From NCBI GenBank assembly GCA_965653565.1, contig CBFHAI010000001.1:124001-188000 (forward strand): a DNA stretch of 64,000 nt. Reading direction: 5' to 3'. This DNA is from JALCLA01 sp965653565 (GTDB lineage Bacteria > Pseudomonadota > Gammaproteobacteria > Xanthomonadales > Xanthomonadaceae). This document shows positions 41,667-51,560 of this stretch, piece by piece. Made by a program: the position numbers and the translations under genes. The notes beneath the pieces are model-generated. The model worked only from the letters and a program-made list of their open reading frames with translations. It was not told the origin of the DNA and did no database searches. The number at the start of each line of letters is the position of its first letter. Positions within the stretch are counted from its first letter, which is position 1.

Positions 41667-42337
41667 GCCGGATCCGGGCGCGGCGCAGGTTCCTGCGTCA
41701 GCGCGGTGATCGCCATCAGCGCGAGCACGGCGCCGGCCAGTTGCGCGGCGATGAAGGCGGGCGCGTCGAGCGGACGGATGCCGGAAAAGGTCTGCGTCAG
41801 CGCGCGGGCCAATGTCACCGCCGGGTTGGCGAACGAGGTCGAAGCGGTGAACCAGTACGCCGCAAAGATGTAACTGGCCACCAGTGCCGGCAATGCCGCC
41901 GCGCGGTATTTCGCGCCGAGCAGGATGGTTGCGATCAGTCCGAACGTCGCGACGCCTTCGCTCAGCGATTGCGCCGCGCCGCTGCGGATGTGATCGCCCG
42001 GCTGCAACAGGTCGAGTTCGAACATGCCGTGCGCCAGCACGGTGCCGCCGATGGCGCCGAGGACCTGCGCGAGCACGTAACCCGCCGCCGTCGCATTGTC
42101 GATGTCGCCGCGCAGCCGCATCACCAGCGTGACCGCCGGATTGAAGTGCGCGCCGCCGATCGGCCCGAGCGTCACGATCAGCACGTACAGCATGCCGGCC
42201 GTGGCGCCGGCGTTGGCCAGCAGCGCCACCGCCAGATTTCCCTGCGCCAGTTGCTCGGCCATGATGCCCGAGCCCACCACCGTGGCGAGAAGGGCGGCGG
42301 TCCCCAGGAACTCGCTCGCGTAGCGGCGCAGGCTCAT
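41645..42337 (-). CDS. MIP family channel (aquaporin/aquaglyceroporin) of the ars operon
   Basis: The 230-residue membrane protein has six transmembrane segments and both pore motifs: NPA in GGAHFNPAVTLVMRL and NPA in STSFANPAVTLARAL. It is the last gene of an arsR-arsC-channel operon, overlapping arsC by four bases (ATGA). In Sinorhizobium meliloti the analogous AqpS lets arsenite formed by ArsC leave the cell down its gradient, replacing an ArsB pump. The same role is inferred here from the identical gene order. No arsB or acr3 gene is near. Confidence 0.85.
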   Translation of the reverse strand: MSLRRYASEFLGTAALLATVVGSGIMAEQLAQGNLAVALLANAGATAGMLYVLIVTLGPIGGAHFNPAVTLVMRLRGDIDNATAAGYVLAQVLGAIGGTVLAHGMFELDLLQPGDHIRSGAAQSLSEGVATFGLIATILLGAKYRAAALPALVASYIFAAYWFTASTSFANPAVTLARALTQTFSGIRPLDAPAFIAAQLAGAVLALMAITALTQEPAPRPDPAQSNPPR

Positions 42338-42723
42338 GCGATCGACTGCAACAGCGCGCGCACGCGCGCCGAGATTTCGTCGCGGATGGCGCGATAACCT
42401 TCGTCGTCCAGATGCTTCGGATCGGTGAGCGCCCAGTCTTCGCGGCGCTTGGCCGGCACCCACGGGCAGGAATCGCCGCAGCCCATCGTGACGACGGCGT
42501 CGAATTCGAGGCCGGCGATATCGTCGAGCGATTTCGAACGCTGCGCCGTCAGGTCGTAGCCGACTTCGCGCATGAACTGCACGGCGCGCGGGTTGATCTG
42601 GCCGGACGGGTTCGAGCCGGCGCTGTAGGCCTCGACCTCGCTGCCGCCGTGGATGCGGGCGAAGGCCTCGGCCATCTGGCTGCGATTGGAATTTTCCACG
42701 CAAACGAACAACACACGTTTCAA
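42334..42723 (-). CDS. arsC: Arsenate reductase, thioredoxin-coupled low-molecular-weight phosphatase type
   Basis: The 129-residue protein has the CX5R loop C8-VENSN-R14 at the N-terminus and the redox cysteines C82 and C86 in GCGDSCPWVP, followed by DPKH. This is the thioredoxin-linked ArsC that reduces arsenate to arsenite, not the glutaredoxin type. The start codon is TTG, which overlaps the arsR stop (TTGA), so translation is coupled to arsR. The ATGA overlap with the channel gene downstream makes a tightly linked three-gene operon. Confidence 0.92.
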   Translation of the reverse strand: MKRVLFVCVENSNRSQMAEAFARIHGGSEVEAYSAGSNPSGQINPRAVQFMREVGYDLTAQRSKSLDDIAGLEFDAVVTMGCGDSCPWVPAKRREDWALTDPKHLDDEGYRAIRDEISARVRALLQSIA

Positions 42724-43058
42724 GGGCCGGCTCCGGTTTCGATGGCAGGGCTAACGCAAACGGAGGCGGATTTGCCGCGCCCGCAGCAGTTGTCGGTGAG
42801 GTAGCCGATCAGCGCGTTCATGCGCTCGAAGTCGGCGAACAGGCGGATCACGCGGCCTTCGCGGCGCTCGCGCAGCAGGCCGGCCGTGCGCATCACATTC
42901 AGATGCGCCGACAGCGTCGCGGGCGGAATTTCGAGGAATTCGCGCAATTCGCCGACCGACAGACCGGCCGGCCCGGCTTCGACCAGCCGCCGGAAGGTCC
43001 GCAAGCGGAATTCGTGCGAGAGGGCGCCGAGCGCGCCTAGGGCGACGTTCAATTCCAT
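42720..43058 (-). CDS. arsR: ArsR family metalloregulatory repressor
   Basis: The 112-residue protein has a winged helix (SVGELREFLEIPPATLSAHL, then NVMRTAGLLRERREGRVIRL) of the ArsR/SmtB type. The usual CVC metal box in helix 3 is absent (LSVGELREF instead). Cysteines instead sit near the C-terminus, NCCGRGKSASVCV, where they could form a different arsenite site. It is the first gene of the arsR-arsC-channel operon. A 32-bp palindrome spans its start codon, so it probably represses itself by blocking RNA polymerase and the start codon together. Confidence 0.92.
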   Translation of the reverse strand: MELNVALGALGALSHEFRLRTFRRLVEAGPAGLSVGELREFLEIPPATLSAHLNVMRTAGLLRERREGRVIRLFADFERMNALIGYLTDNCCGRGKSASVCVSPAIETGAGP

Positions 43059-43093
43059 AATTCCAGAATTATGGAATTGAGACCGGCCGTCAA
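43049..43093 (-). promoter_or_regulatory. arsR promoter and palindromic operator covering the start codon
   Basis: TCAATTCCATAATTC (43049-43063) and GAATTATGGAATTGA (43066-43080) are perfect 15-bp arms around CA. The arsR ATG (43058-43056) lies inside the left arm. On the minus strand TTGACG (43093-43088) and AATTCT (43070-43065) are 17 bases apart, placing the transcription start at the ATG, so the message would be leaderless. Confidence 0.75.
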
Positions 43094-43156
43094 GCCCGGC
43101 CGCCGGTGGTTTAGCATGCGCCGGTCCCAGGGATGGCCGGGCGGAGAGCGCAAACG

Positions 43157-44161
43157 ATGACGCAGCGGCAGACGCTGATGGTGGTGGTGCCGGCCTTCAA
43201 CGAAGGCGACGGGTTGCGCGAATTCCATGCGCGGCTGGCCGCGGTATTCGATCGCCTCGATGTCGAGCCCAGCGTGCTCTACGTCGACGACGGCAGCCGC
43301 GACGACACCTGGGCCGTGATCGAATCGCTCGCCGCCGCCGACCCGCGCGTCGCCTCACTGCGCCTGAGCCGCAACTTCGGCAAGGAACTGGCGCTGACGG
43401 CGGGGCTCGACCAGGCCGACGCCGATGCCGTCGTGGTGATCGACGCCGATCTGCAGGATCCGCCCGAACTGATCCCGCACTTCATCGCCAAATGGCGCGA
43501 AGGCTACGACGCGGTGTTCGGCACGCGCATCGCGCGCGAAGGCGAGACCTGGCTCAAGCGTTTCACGGCCGCCGCGTTCTATCGCGTGATGGCGCGTCTG
43601 TCGGCGACGCCCGTGCCGCGCGATACCGGCGATTTCCGCCTGCTGTCGCGGCGTGCGATCGAAGCGCTGCGCACACTGCGCGAACGCCACCGTTTCATGA
43701 AAGGCCTGTTCGGCTGGGTCGGTTTCCGCCAGGTCGCGCTGCCGTACGAGCGCGAGGCGCGGCACGCCGGCACCAGCAAGTTCAATTACTGGAAGTTGTG
43801 GAATTTCGCGATCGAGGGCATCACCTCGTTCTCCAGCGCGCCGCTGCGCGTGGCGACCTACGTCGGACTCGTCACCGCGCTGTGCGCCTTCGCTTTCGGC
43901 GTCTGGATCGTGATCAAGACATTGGTCTGGGGCGATCCGGTGGCCGGCTATCCGTCGCTGATGGTGGTGATGCTGTTCCTCGGCGGCATGCAGCTGATGG
44001 CGCTGGGCGTGATCGGCGAATACCTGGGCCGGCTGTACGGCGAATCCAAGGCACGGCCGCTGTATCTGATCGATCAGTGGCATCCGGCGCGCGCGAACCG
44101 GATGGCGGAAACCCGCGATCGCGACTTGCGCGCGCAGGCCGCAGGTCTATCATCGGGCTAG
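43157..44161 (+). CDS. GT2 family glycosyltransferase, polyprenol-phosphate sugar transferase type
   Basis: The 334-residue protein has an N-terminal GT-A domain (MVVVPAFNEGDGLREF, VLYVDDGSRDDTW, DAVVVIDADLQDPPELI with the DxD) and two C-terminal membrane segments (about 232-260 and 268-295). This is the DPM1/GtrB/ArnC layout in which a sugar is moved from a nucleotide to undecaprenyl phosphate at the inner face of the membrane. GGAGAG eight bases before the ATG at 43157 supports this start over one eight codons upstream. No flippase or O-antigen gene lies next to it, so the final acceptor is unknown. Confidence 0.92.
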   Translation: MTQRQTLMVVVPAFNEGDGLREFHARLAAVFDRLDVEPSVLYVDDGSRDDTWAVIESLAAADPRVASLRLSRNFGKELALTAGLDQADADAVVVIDADLQDPPELIPHFIAKWREGYDAVFGTRIAREGETWLKRFTAAAFYRVMARLSATPVPRDTGDFRLLSRRAIEALRTLRERHRFMKGLFGWVGFRQVALPYEREARHAGTSKFNYWKLWNFAIEGITSFSSAPLRVATYVGLVTALCAFAFGVWIVIKTLVWGDPVAGYPSLMVVMLFLGGMQLMALGVIGEYLGRLYGESKARPLYLIDQWHPARANRMAETRDRDLRAQAAGLSSG

Positions 44162-44205
44162 CGGACGAAGCCCTCGTTCCGCACGGCGCGACAGGGAGAT
44201 TCTCG

Positions 44206-44637
44206 ATGCGCACCGTCAAGCAATTGCTCGACGCCAAAGGCCCGCGCGCGATCAGCATCGCGCCGGAGGAACCGGTGCTCGAAGCCATCCAGCTGATGGC
44301 CGACCATCACATCGGCGCGGTGCTGGTGATGCGCGGCGAGGAACTGGTCGGCATCCTTTCCGAGCGCGATTACGCGCGCAAAGTGATCCTCAAAGGCCGC
44401 TCGTCGGCCGAAACCGCGGCCTGGGAAATCATGTCGAGCCCGGTGCTGACGGTGGGTTCGGACGACACCGTGAACACCTGCATGCGGCTGATGACCGAGC
44501 GGCGCATCCGTCATCTACCGGTCGTCGCCGACAAAAAAGTGGTCGGCGTGCTGTCGATCGGCGACCTGGTGAAGGCCGTGATCGAGGAGCAACAGCAGGA
44601 AATCGCGCAATTGCAGCAGTACATCACCGCCGGCTGA
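44206..44637 (+). CDS. Tandem CBS domain protein
   Basis: The 143-residue protein consists of two CBS motifs (about 12-70 and 78-135): VLEAIQLMADHHIGAVLVMR followed by GILSERDYARKVILKGRSSA, then TVNTCMRLMTERRIRHLPVV and VVGVLSIGDLVKAVIEEQQQ. Such pairs bind adenosyl ligands (AMP, ATP, NADH or SAM) and regulate partner proteins. AGGGAGA precedes the ATG. It follows the glycosyltransferase by 44 bases, possibly in one transcript, and is followed by the sigma-factor pair. Partner unknown. Confidence 0.92.
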   Translation: MRTVKQLLDAKGPRAISIAPEEPVLEAIQLMADHHIGAVLVMRGEELVGILSERDYARKVILKGRSSAETAAWEIMSSPVLTVGSDDTVNTCMRLMTERRIRHLPVVADKKVVGVLSIGDLVKAVIEEQQQEIAQLQQYITAG

Positions 44638-44686
44638 GCCGTCGCCCGCGTCGCGGACTTGTTCCCGACGCCATGAATCGTGAATA

Positions 44687-45265
44687 GTGCGCGCCTCGCC
44701 GCACCCGGACCCGCGCTTGACCTCGATTTCCCACCGGCTCGACCAGTTGCTGCAGCGCTTTGCGGCCCGCGTTCGCGTGCAGATCGAGTCCAACCGATTG
44801 ATGCAGCAGGGAATCGACGCCGACGACGTGGAGCAGGAGGTGCGCATCCGGCTGTGGCGTGCGCTCGAGCGCGACCCAAACGCGGAGTTCCCTGCGTCTT
44901 ATATCCAGAAGGTCGTGGCGACGGTGTTGGTGGACGCGTTGCGCCGGAGTCAGGTCCGGCCCGCGGAAGCCCTGCCGGAGCCCGAGGAAGGCGAAGCCGA
45001 GCTGCCCGATGCGGGCGCCCGGCCGGAGCGGGTGGCGATGGATGCCGAGCAGATCGCCAAACTGGGGCGCTGTCTCGAAGCCTTGCCGCCGCGCCGCCGC
45101 CGACCGCTGCAGCTCTACCTGCAGGGCTATGCGCTGCAGGAACTGGCCGACCTCAACGGATTGACCCTCGATGCCGCGCGCAAGCTCGTGTACCGGGGTC
45201 TGGAAGAACTGAAACAGCGCCTCGCGGCGCTCGGGATGAGCGAGTACGAAGACGATGAACACTGA
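44687..45265 (+). CDS. Sigma-70 family (ECF-like) RNA polymerase sigma factor
   Basis: The 192-residue protein has a region 2 part (IDADDVEQEVRIRLWRALER, then FPASYIQKVVATVLVDALRR) and region 4 part (LPPRRRRPLQLYLQGYALQE, then LADLNGLTLDAARKLVYRGL). Between them lies an acidic linker (PEPEEGEAELPDAG). Start codon GTG at 44687; a TTG ten codons later is an alternative, and no good ribosome site separates them. Its 3' end overlaps the next gene by 11 bases, so a translationally coupled sigma/anti-sigma pair is likely. Regulon unknown. Confidence 0.85.
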   Translation: MRASPHPDPRLTSISHRLDQLLQRFAARVRVQIESNRLMQQGIDADDVEQEVRIRLWRALERDPNAEFPASYIQKVVATVLVDALRRSQVRPAEALPEPEEGEAELPDAGARPERVAMDAEQIAKLGRCLEALPPRRRRPLQLYLQGYALQELADLNGLTLDAARKLVYRGLEELKQRLAALGMSEYEDDEH

Positions 45266-45734
45266 CGACCGCCTCAAAGCCCTCTACCGCCAGTCGACCT
45301 CGCAGGCGACCGACGACAACATCGATGCCGACCTGCTGATGCAGGCCCTGCAGCGTTCCGGCTGGCCGGACGAAGAAGGCACGCCGATCGACCGCATCGC
45401 CAATTCCGCGCTGCACGCCGATCTGCTGCGCCTGGTGATGGAACTCGGCCCGGAAGCGCAGGCCCTGAGCCGCGACGTGGCCGCGCTGCGTGGTCCGTCG
45501 GTGCGCCAGGCGCGCCCGTCGGCAGCGCGCGGCTGGCTGGCGCTGGCGGCCGGTGTGGGCGCCGCCGCCGTGCTGATGCTCGGACTGTTCACGCCGCACG
45601 GCCAGGAGTCGATGCCGGTGTTGCCGGCCGGGTCGGAATCGATTCTGTCGGCCTCGTTCGAGTCGGCGCCGGCCGAAACGGCGGCGGAGATCGACGAAGC
45701 CGCGCCGATCTTCCGCGCCGATTTCGACTCCTGA
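45255..45734 (+). CDS. Single-pass membrane protein, probable anti-sigma factor
   Basis: The 159-residue protein has a cytoplasmic part of about 95 residues, one membrane segment (GWLALAAGVGAAAVLMLGLF, about 95-114) and a short acidic periplasmic tail ending SAPAETAAEIDEAAPIFRAD. There is no HXXXCXXC motif. It overlaps the sigma gene by 11 bases, the classic position of an anti-sigma. The tail is too short for a sensor domain, so any signal may be sensed in the cytoplasm or by a partner. A terminator follows. Confidence 0.75.
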   Translation: MNTDDRLKALYRQSTSQATDDNIDADLLMQALQRSGWPDEEGTPIDRIANSALHADLLRLVMELGPEAQALSRDVAALRGPSVRQARPSAARGWLALAAGVGAAAVLMLGLFTPHGQESMPVLPAGSESILSASFESAPAETAAEIDEAAPIFRADFDS

Positions 45735-45780
45735 GAGTACGTTTGCGAACACGCGCTGCCGCATCGGCACGCTTCCAGAA

Positions 45781-45805
45781 CGCCGGGCCGCAAGCCCGGC
45801 GTTTT
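45781..45805 (+). terminator. Intrinsic terminator after the sigma/anti-sigma pair
   Basis: CGCCGGGC pairs perfectly with GCCCGGCG around CGCAA, followed by TTTT. Confidence 0.88.
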
Positions 45806-45829
45806 CATTGGCGGATCCGGATCCCGCGC

Positions 45830-46477
45830 TCAGGCCACCGGCGCCCTGAGCACCTGCAGCGCCACCGCGACGAAGTGGCAAACGCTGCCGCCGATCACGA
45901 AGCCATGCCAGATCGCATGCGAATAGCGCACGCGTTCGGTCATATAGAAAACGGTGCCGGCCGTGTAGGAAACGCCGCCGGCGAACAGCCAGCCTAATGT
46001 CCAGATGTCGAGCGCCTTGAGCAGCGGCCCGATCGCCACGATCACCAGCCAGCCCATCGCGACGTAGATCAGCGTCGACACCAGCTTGAAACGGCCGGTG
46101 TAGAAAAGTTTGAAGATCACGCCGGCGAAGGCCAGGGTCCAGATCGTCGCGAACAGGCCCCAGCCCCAGGCGCCGCGCAAACCGATCAACGTGAAAGGCG
46201 TGTAGGTGCCGGCGATCAGCAGATAGATCGCGCAGTGGTCGAACACCTTCAGGCGCGCCTTGGCGCCCGGATGCTGGATCGCGTGATACAGCGTCGACGC
46301 CACGTACAGCAGCAACAGCGCCACCGAAAACACGATGGCGCCGGCCAGTTGCCAGCCATCGCCCCATAGCGCGGTCAAGGTGATCAGCACCGCCCCGGCG
46401 CCGAGCGCGACCACGGCGCCGACGCCGTGGGTGAGCGCATTGGCGATTTCTTCACGCAGCGATGCTTCGGTGCCCAT
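45830..46477 (-). CDS. trhA: Hemolysin III / TrhA family membrane protein
   Basis: The 215-residue protein has seven membrane segments and the histidine/aspartate pattern of the YqfA/TrhA and PAQR superfamily: STLYHAIQHPGAKARLKVFD, HCAIYLLIAGTYTPF and YSHAIWHGFVIGGSVCHFVA. These residues bind a metal in related receptors. The name hemolysin III is historical; the proposed role is in membrane energetics or stress. AAGGAG nine bases before the ATG at 46477 fixes the start and rules out an in-frame codon ten residues earlier. Confidence 0.9.
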   Translation of the reverse strand: MGTEASLREEIANALTHGVGAVVALGAGAVLITLTALWGDGWQLAGAIVFSVALLLLYVASTLYHAIQHPGAKARLKVFDHCAIYLLIAGTYTPFTLIGLRGAWGWGLFATIWTLAFAGVIFKLFYTGRFKLVSTLIYVAMGWLVIVAIGPLLKALDIWTLGWLFAGGVSYTAGTVFYMTERVRYSHAIWHGFVIGGSVCHFVAVALQVLRAPVA

Positions 46478-46537
46478 CGATCCGAACTCCTTGCCGCAGT
46501 GCAGCAAGCATAGCGTCGGTCGACCGCTTTGCGCTGC

Positions 46538-48142
<1,605 letters not shown>

Positions 48143-48214
48143 GGTCGGGTTTCGTTGTTCCGGCGCGGCGAACGGTCGCCGCGGACCCAAGTGGGCAGGG
48201 CTGCAAGGGCGCGG

Positions 48215-48223
48215 ATTATAGCA
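48215..48223 (-). promoter_or_regulatory. Extended -10 promoter of prfC
   Basis: On the minus strand TGC followed by the exact consensus TATAAT gives an extended -10. Transcription would start near 48208, 66 bases before the prfC start. No clear -35 is seen. Confidence 0.55.
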
Positions 48224-48283
48224 GCGCGCCCGACGTTGCCGTGCCCGGGCTCCGGCCGTACACAAGTTCGCATTGCCGCGCCC

Positions 48284-50797
48284 ATGGCTGTGGCAGCATT
48301 CGCCCCGGAGCAATCGGAGACGGCCCGCGTGCAGCCAGGCGACGAACCCACCATGGCGTTGAGCGACGAAGCGCAGGCCGTGGCGTCGCTGCCGTCGCGC
48401 ATCGGGCCGTACCGCATCCTCGGGCTGCTCGGCGAAGGCGGCATGGGGCGCGTCTACCTGGCGCGCGAAGAACATCCGCCGCGCGATGTTGCGCTCAAAG
48501 TGGTGCGCGGCGTTTCGTCGGCCGCGCTGACCCGCTTCCAGCGCGAAATCGCGCTGCTGGCCCAGCTCGAACATCCGGGCATCGTGCGGTTGTACGCCGC
48601 CGGCGAAGACACGCTCGGCGATATGCCGGCGCCGTGGTTCGCGCTCGAATACGTGCGCGGCCCGGATTTGCGCGCCTATCTCGAACGCGAACGTCCCGAC
48701 CTTGCCACCCGCCTGCGCCTGCTGGTGCAAGTCTGCCGCGCGGTGCACTACGCGCACGAGCGCGGCGTGATCCATCGCGATCTGAAGCCCGGCAACATCC
48801 TGGTCGATGCGCACGGCCAACCGCGCGTGCTCGATTTCGGCATCGCGCGGCTGCATTCGGAACCGGCCGGCGACATGACGCAGGCCGGTCAGGTGCTCGG
48901 CACGCTGCCCTACATGAGCCCCGAACAACTCGCCGGCCGCGGCCGCGAGGCCGATGCGCGCAGCGATGTTTACGCGCTCGGCGTGATCGCCTACGAACTG
49001 GTGAGCGGCCGCCTGCCGCATCCGCGGCTGTCGACCTCGAGCCTGTTCGAAGCGCTCGAAATCGTCCGGCGCGAAGAACCGCCGCGCCTCGCCACGCTGG
49101 CGGCCGAGGCGCGCGGCGATCTCGATACCGTCGTGATGAAAGCGCTCGCCAGCGAACCGGATCAGCGTTACGCCAGCGCCGGCGCCTTCGCCGACGATCT
49201 CGATCGCCTGCTTGCGCATCGGCCGGTGCTGGCGCGTCCTCCGACGCTGCACTATCGGACAACGCGATTCGTGCGCCGGCATCGTGCGTTGAGCATCGCG
49301 GCGTCGATCGTATTCCTCGCGCTCGTCGCCGCCACCGCGATATCGACGCGCTACGCCGTGTCGGAATTGCGCGCGCGCAACGACGCCGAAGCGCGCGCCG
49401 CGGAACTGCAGGCGGTCAACGGCTTCCTGCAAACGATGCTGACCGCCGCCGATCCCGAATTTGCGCAAGGCCGCGACCTCACCGTCGGCGACGTGATCGA
49501 CGAAGCCGCAGGCAAGCTGGACGCGCTCGACGCCAATCCGCGCGTGCAGTTCGAAGTGATCACTACCTTGGCCGACACGCGGCATGCGCTCGGTCAGTAC
49601 GCCGACGCGCTCGCCTTGTACGACCGTGCCTGGAAACTCGCCGACGCCGCGCAAGTCGCGCCGGACCGCCGCGCGCTGATCCAGCGCCGCCGCGCAACCC
49701 AACTCACCGAAGTCGGCCGCTTCGACGAAGGACGCGAGGCGATCGCGGCGGCTCGCGCGCTCGGCGAATCGCTGACCACCGCGCAACGTTTCGGCCTCGA
49801 CCTCACGGCGGCGCGTCTCGAAGACGAAGCCGGTCAGGTCGAAGCCGCGCGCACCGGCTATCGCGCGCTGCTCGACGATGCGTCGAAACTGTCGCCCGAT
49901 GCCATCGCGGTGGCCGAACGCGAAGATTTCGACGAAGTGCTGCAAACCACGCGCAGCAATCTGTCCGCCCTGCTGCGCGATAGCGGCCAGCTCGACGAAG
50001 CCGAGGCGCTGAACGTGGCCCTGGTCGAAGAACGCCGAGAAAAATACGGCGAACGCGATCCGCGCACGCTGTCGGCGCGCCACAAGCTCACGCTGATCCA
50101 CGCCGCGCGTGGCGACAACGCAAAAGCCGAAGCCGAATCGCGCGAGGTGCTCGCCTTGCAGCGCGACGTACTCGGCGACACCCATGCTTTCACGCTCACC
50201 ACGATCCAGACGCTGGCCAACGCACTCATCGCGCAGGGCAAGCTCGACGAAGGCGAAGCGCTGACGCGCGAATCGCTGCAAGGTTTCGAGAAGCTGGTCG
50301 GCGAAGCGCATCCGCAGTCGCAGGCGGCGATGAATGCGCTGGCCTTCATCCTCGAAGATCGCAAGCAGTACGCCGAGGCCGAAGCGGTGTATCGGCGCAT
50401 CCTCGATATCCAGGCGCGGCAGGGCGCCGAACATCCGTCGACGCTGGTGCCGCGCAACAACCTCGCCATGTTGCTCACCGCGATGGGTCGCGTGCCCGAG
50501 GCGGTCGAACAGTTCGCCACCTTGCTTTCGGCCACCAAGGCGGCGGTGGGCGAGAAGCACGCGTTTTATGCGATTTTCAGCAGCAATTACGGCATGGCGC
50601 TGGGCAAGGCCGGCCGTCTCGACGAGGCGGCGACGACGCTGGAAAACAGCATCGTCTTGCTCGACCAGAGCTTCGGCGCCGATCACGCGCGTGCGCGCAC
50701 GGCGCGCGAACGTCTGGCGGAGGTGTACGAAAAGCAAGGCCGCGCGGCGCAAGCCGCGCAATTGCGAGCCGTCGCGACGGCGAAGCCTGCGAGCTGA
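48284..50797 (+). CDS. Serine/threonine protein kinase with C-terminal TPR repeats
   Basis: The 837-residue protein has an N-terminal PknB-type kinase domain (about 43-300): glycine loop G50-E-G-G-M-G55, the ATP lysine K72, catalytic H164-R-D166 in IHRDLKPGN and D184-F-G186, all intact. One membrane segment follows (about 335-355), then a long TPR-like region outside the membrane with repeats of the kinesin light chain/NB-TPR style (YAEAEAVYRRILDIQARQGA). This order is common in bacterial kinase-TPR proteins. Start may instead be GTG 48329, which has GGAG nine bases upstream. The histidine kinase starts seven bases after its stop, so the three signalling genes form one operon. Confidence 0.9.
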   Translation: MAVAAFAPEQSETARVQPGDEPTMALSDEAQAVASLPSRIGPYRILGLLGEGGMGRVYLAREEHPPRDVALKVVRGVSSAALTRFQREIALLAQLEHPGIVRLYAAGEDTLGDMPAPWFALEYVRGPDLRAYLERERPDLATRLRLLVQVCRAVHYAHERGVIHRDLKPGNILVDAHGQPRVLDFGIARLHSEPAGDMTQAGQVLGTLPYMSPEQLAGRGREADARSDVYALGVIAYELVSGRLPHPRLSTSSLFEALEIVRREEPPRLATLAAEARGDLDTVVMKALASEPDQRYASAGAFADDLDRLLAHRPVLARPPTLHYRTTRFVRRHRALSIAASIVFLALVAATAISTRYAVSELRARNDAEARAAELQAVNGFLQTMLTAADPEFAQGRDLTVGDVIDEAAGKLDALDANPRVQFEVITTLADTRHALGQYADALALYDRAWKLADAAQVAPDRRALIQRRRATQLTEVGRFDEGREAIAAARALGESLTTAQRFGLDLTAARLEDEAGQVEAARTGYRALLDDASKLSPDAIAVAEREDFDEVLQTTRSNLSALLRDSGQLDEAEALNVALVEERREKYGERDPRTLSARHKLTLIHAARGDNAKAEAESREVLALQRDVLGDTHAFTLTTIQTLANALIAQGKLDEGEALTRESLQGFEKLVGEAHPQSQAAMNALAFILEDRKQYAEAEAVYRRILDIQARQGAEHPSTLVPRNNLAMLLTAMGRVPEAVEQFATLLSATKAAVGEKHAFYAIFSSNYGMALGKAGRLDEAATTLENSIVLLDQSFGADHARARTARERLAEVYEKQGRAAQAAQLRAVATAKPAS

Positions 50798-50804
50798 TCG
50801 ATCG

Positions 50805-51560
50805 ATGCCGGCCAGCCTGCTGACGATGATCCTTGCTGCAGTCGCTATCGTTGCGATCGTGATCGCGATCATGCAGTCGATGCGGCTGCGAACTGCGCGC
50901 GAACGTCTCGCCGCCGTCGCGGCACGCCTCGACACCCGTTCCGATCGGCACGACGCCGAATTCCGCGAACAGGCCGCCGCCGCCGAACGCGAGCGCATCT
51001 ACAGCGACCTGCACGACGACCTCGGCGCCAAGCTGCTCACGCTGATCTACCAATCCGAATCGCCGTTGCAGGCGGACCTCGCGCGTTCGATCCTGCAGGA
51101 TTTGCGCGATGTGGTCACCCGCTCGCGCGGCACGCCCGGCACGCTCGCCGACGTGCTGGCCGACCTGCGTTCGGAAGCGGCGCAGCGGCTGGCCGCGGTC
51201 GATATCGGCCTGGTGTGGGACGTGCCCGACGATCTGCCCGATCCGGCGCTCGATACCGGCCGCGCATTGCATCTGCATCGCATCGTGCGCGAGGCGATCA
51301 GCAATGTCGTGCGTCATGCACAGGCGCATCGGCTGCGCGTGCGGGTGCGCGTGGCGGGCGATCAGTTGCGGCTCGAACTCACCGACGATGGCAGCGGCGC
51401 CGCGGTCGGTGCGGCGGCCAACGGCAGCGGCATGCGCAATATGCGCGTGCGCGCCGCCGAACTCGCGGGCGACATCCACTGGACGCCCGGCACCGAAGGC
51501 GGCACCAAAGTGCTGTTGGCGATGCCGCTGCCGCGCGAGTCTGCTCCGGTTTCGCCGTGA
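50805..51560 (+). CDS. NarL-type sensor histidine kinase (HisKA_3)
   Basis: The 251-residue protein has one N-terminal membrane segment (LLTMILAAVAIVAIVIAIMQ), a short linker, a HisKA_3 dimerisation domain with the phospho-accepting H70 in IYSDLHDDLGAKLLTLIY, and a HATPase_c domain with IVREAISNVVRHAQAHRLRV (N box) and LTDDGSG and NGSGMRNMRVRAAEL (G boxes). It has no periplasmic sensor, so the input is likely another protein, and the kinase-TPR protein encoded directly upstream is the obvious candidate. Its stop overlaps the start of the response regulator (GTGA). Confidence 0.9.
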   Translation: MPASLLTMILAAVAIVAIVIAIMQSMRLRTARERLAAVAARLDTRSDRHDAEFREQAAAAERERIYSDLHDDLGAKLLTLIYQSESPLQADLARSILQDLRDVVTRSRGTPGTLADVLADLRSEAAQRLAAVDIGLVWDVPDDLPDPALDTGRALHLHRIVREAISNVVRHAQAHRLRVRVRVAGDQLRLELTDDGSGAAVGAAANGSGMRNMRVRAAELAGDIHWTPGTEGGTKVLLAMPLPRESAPVSP

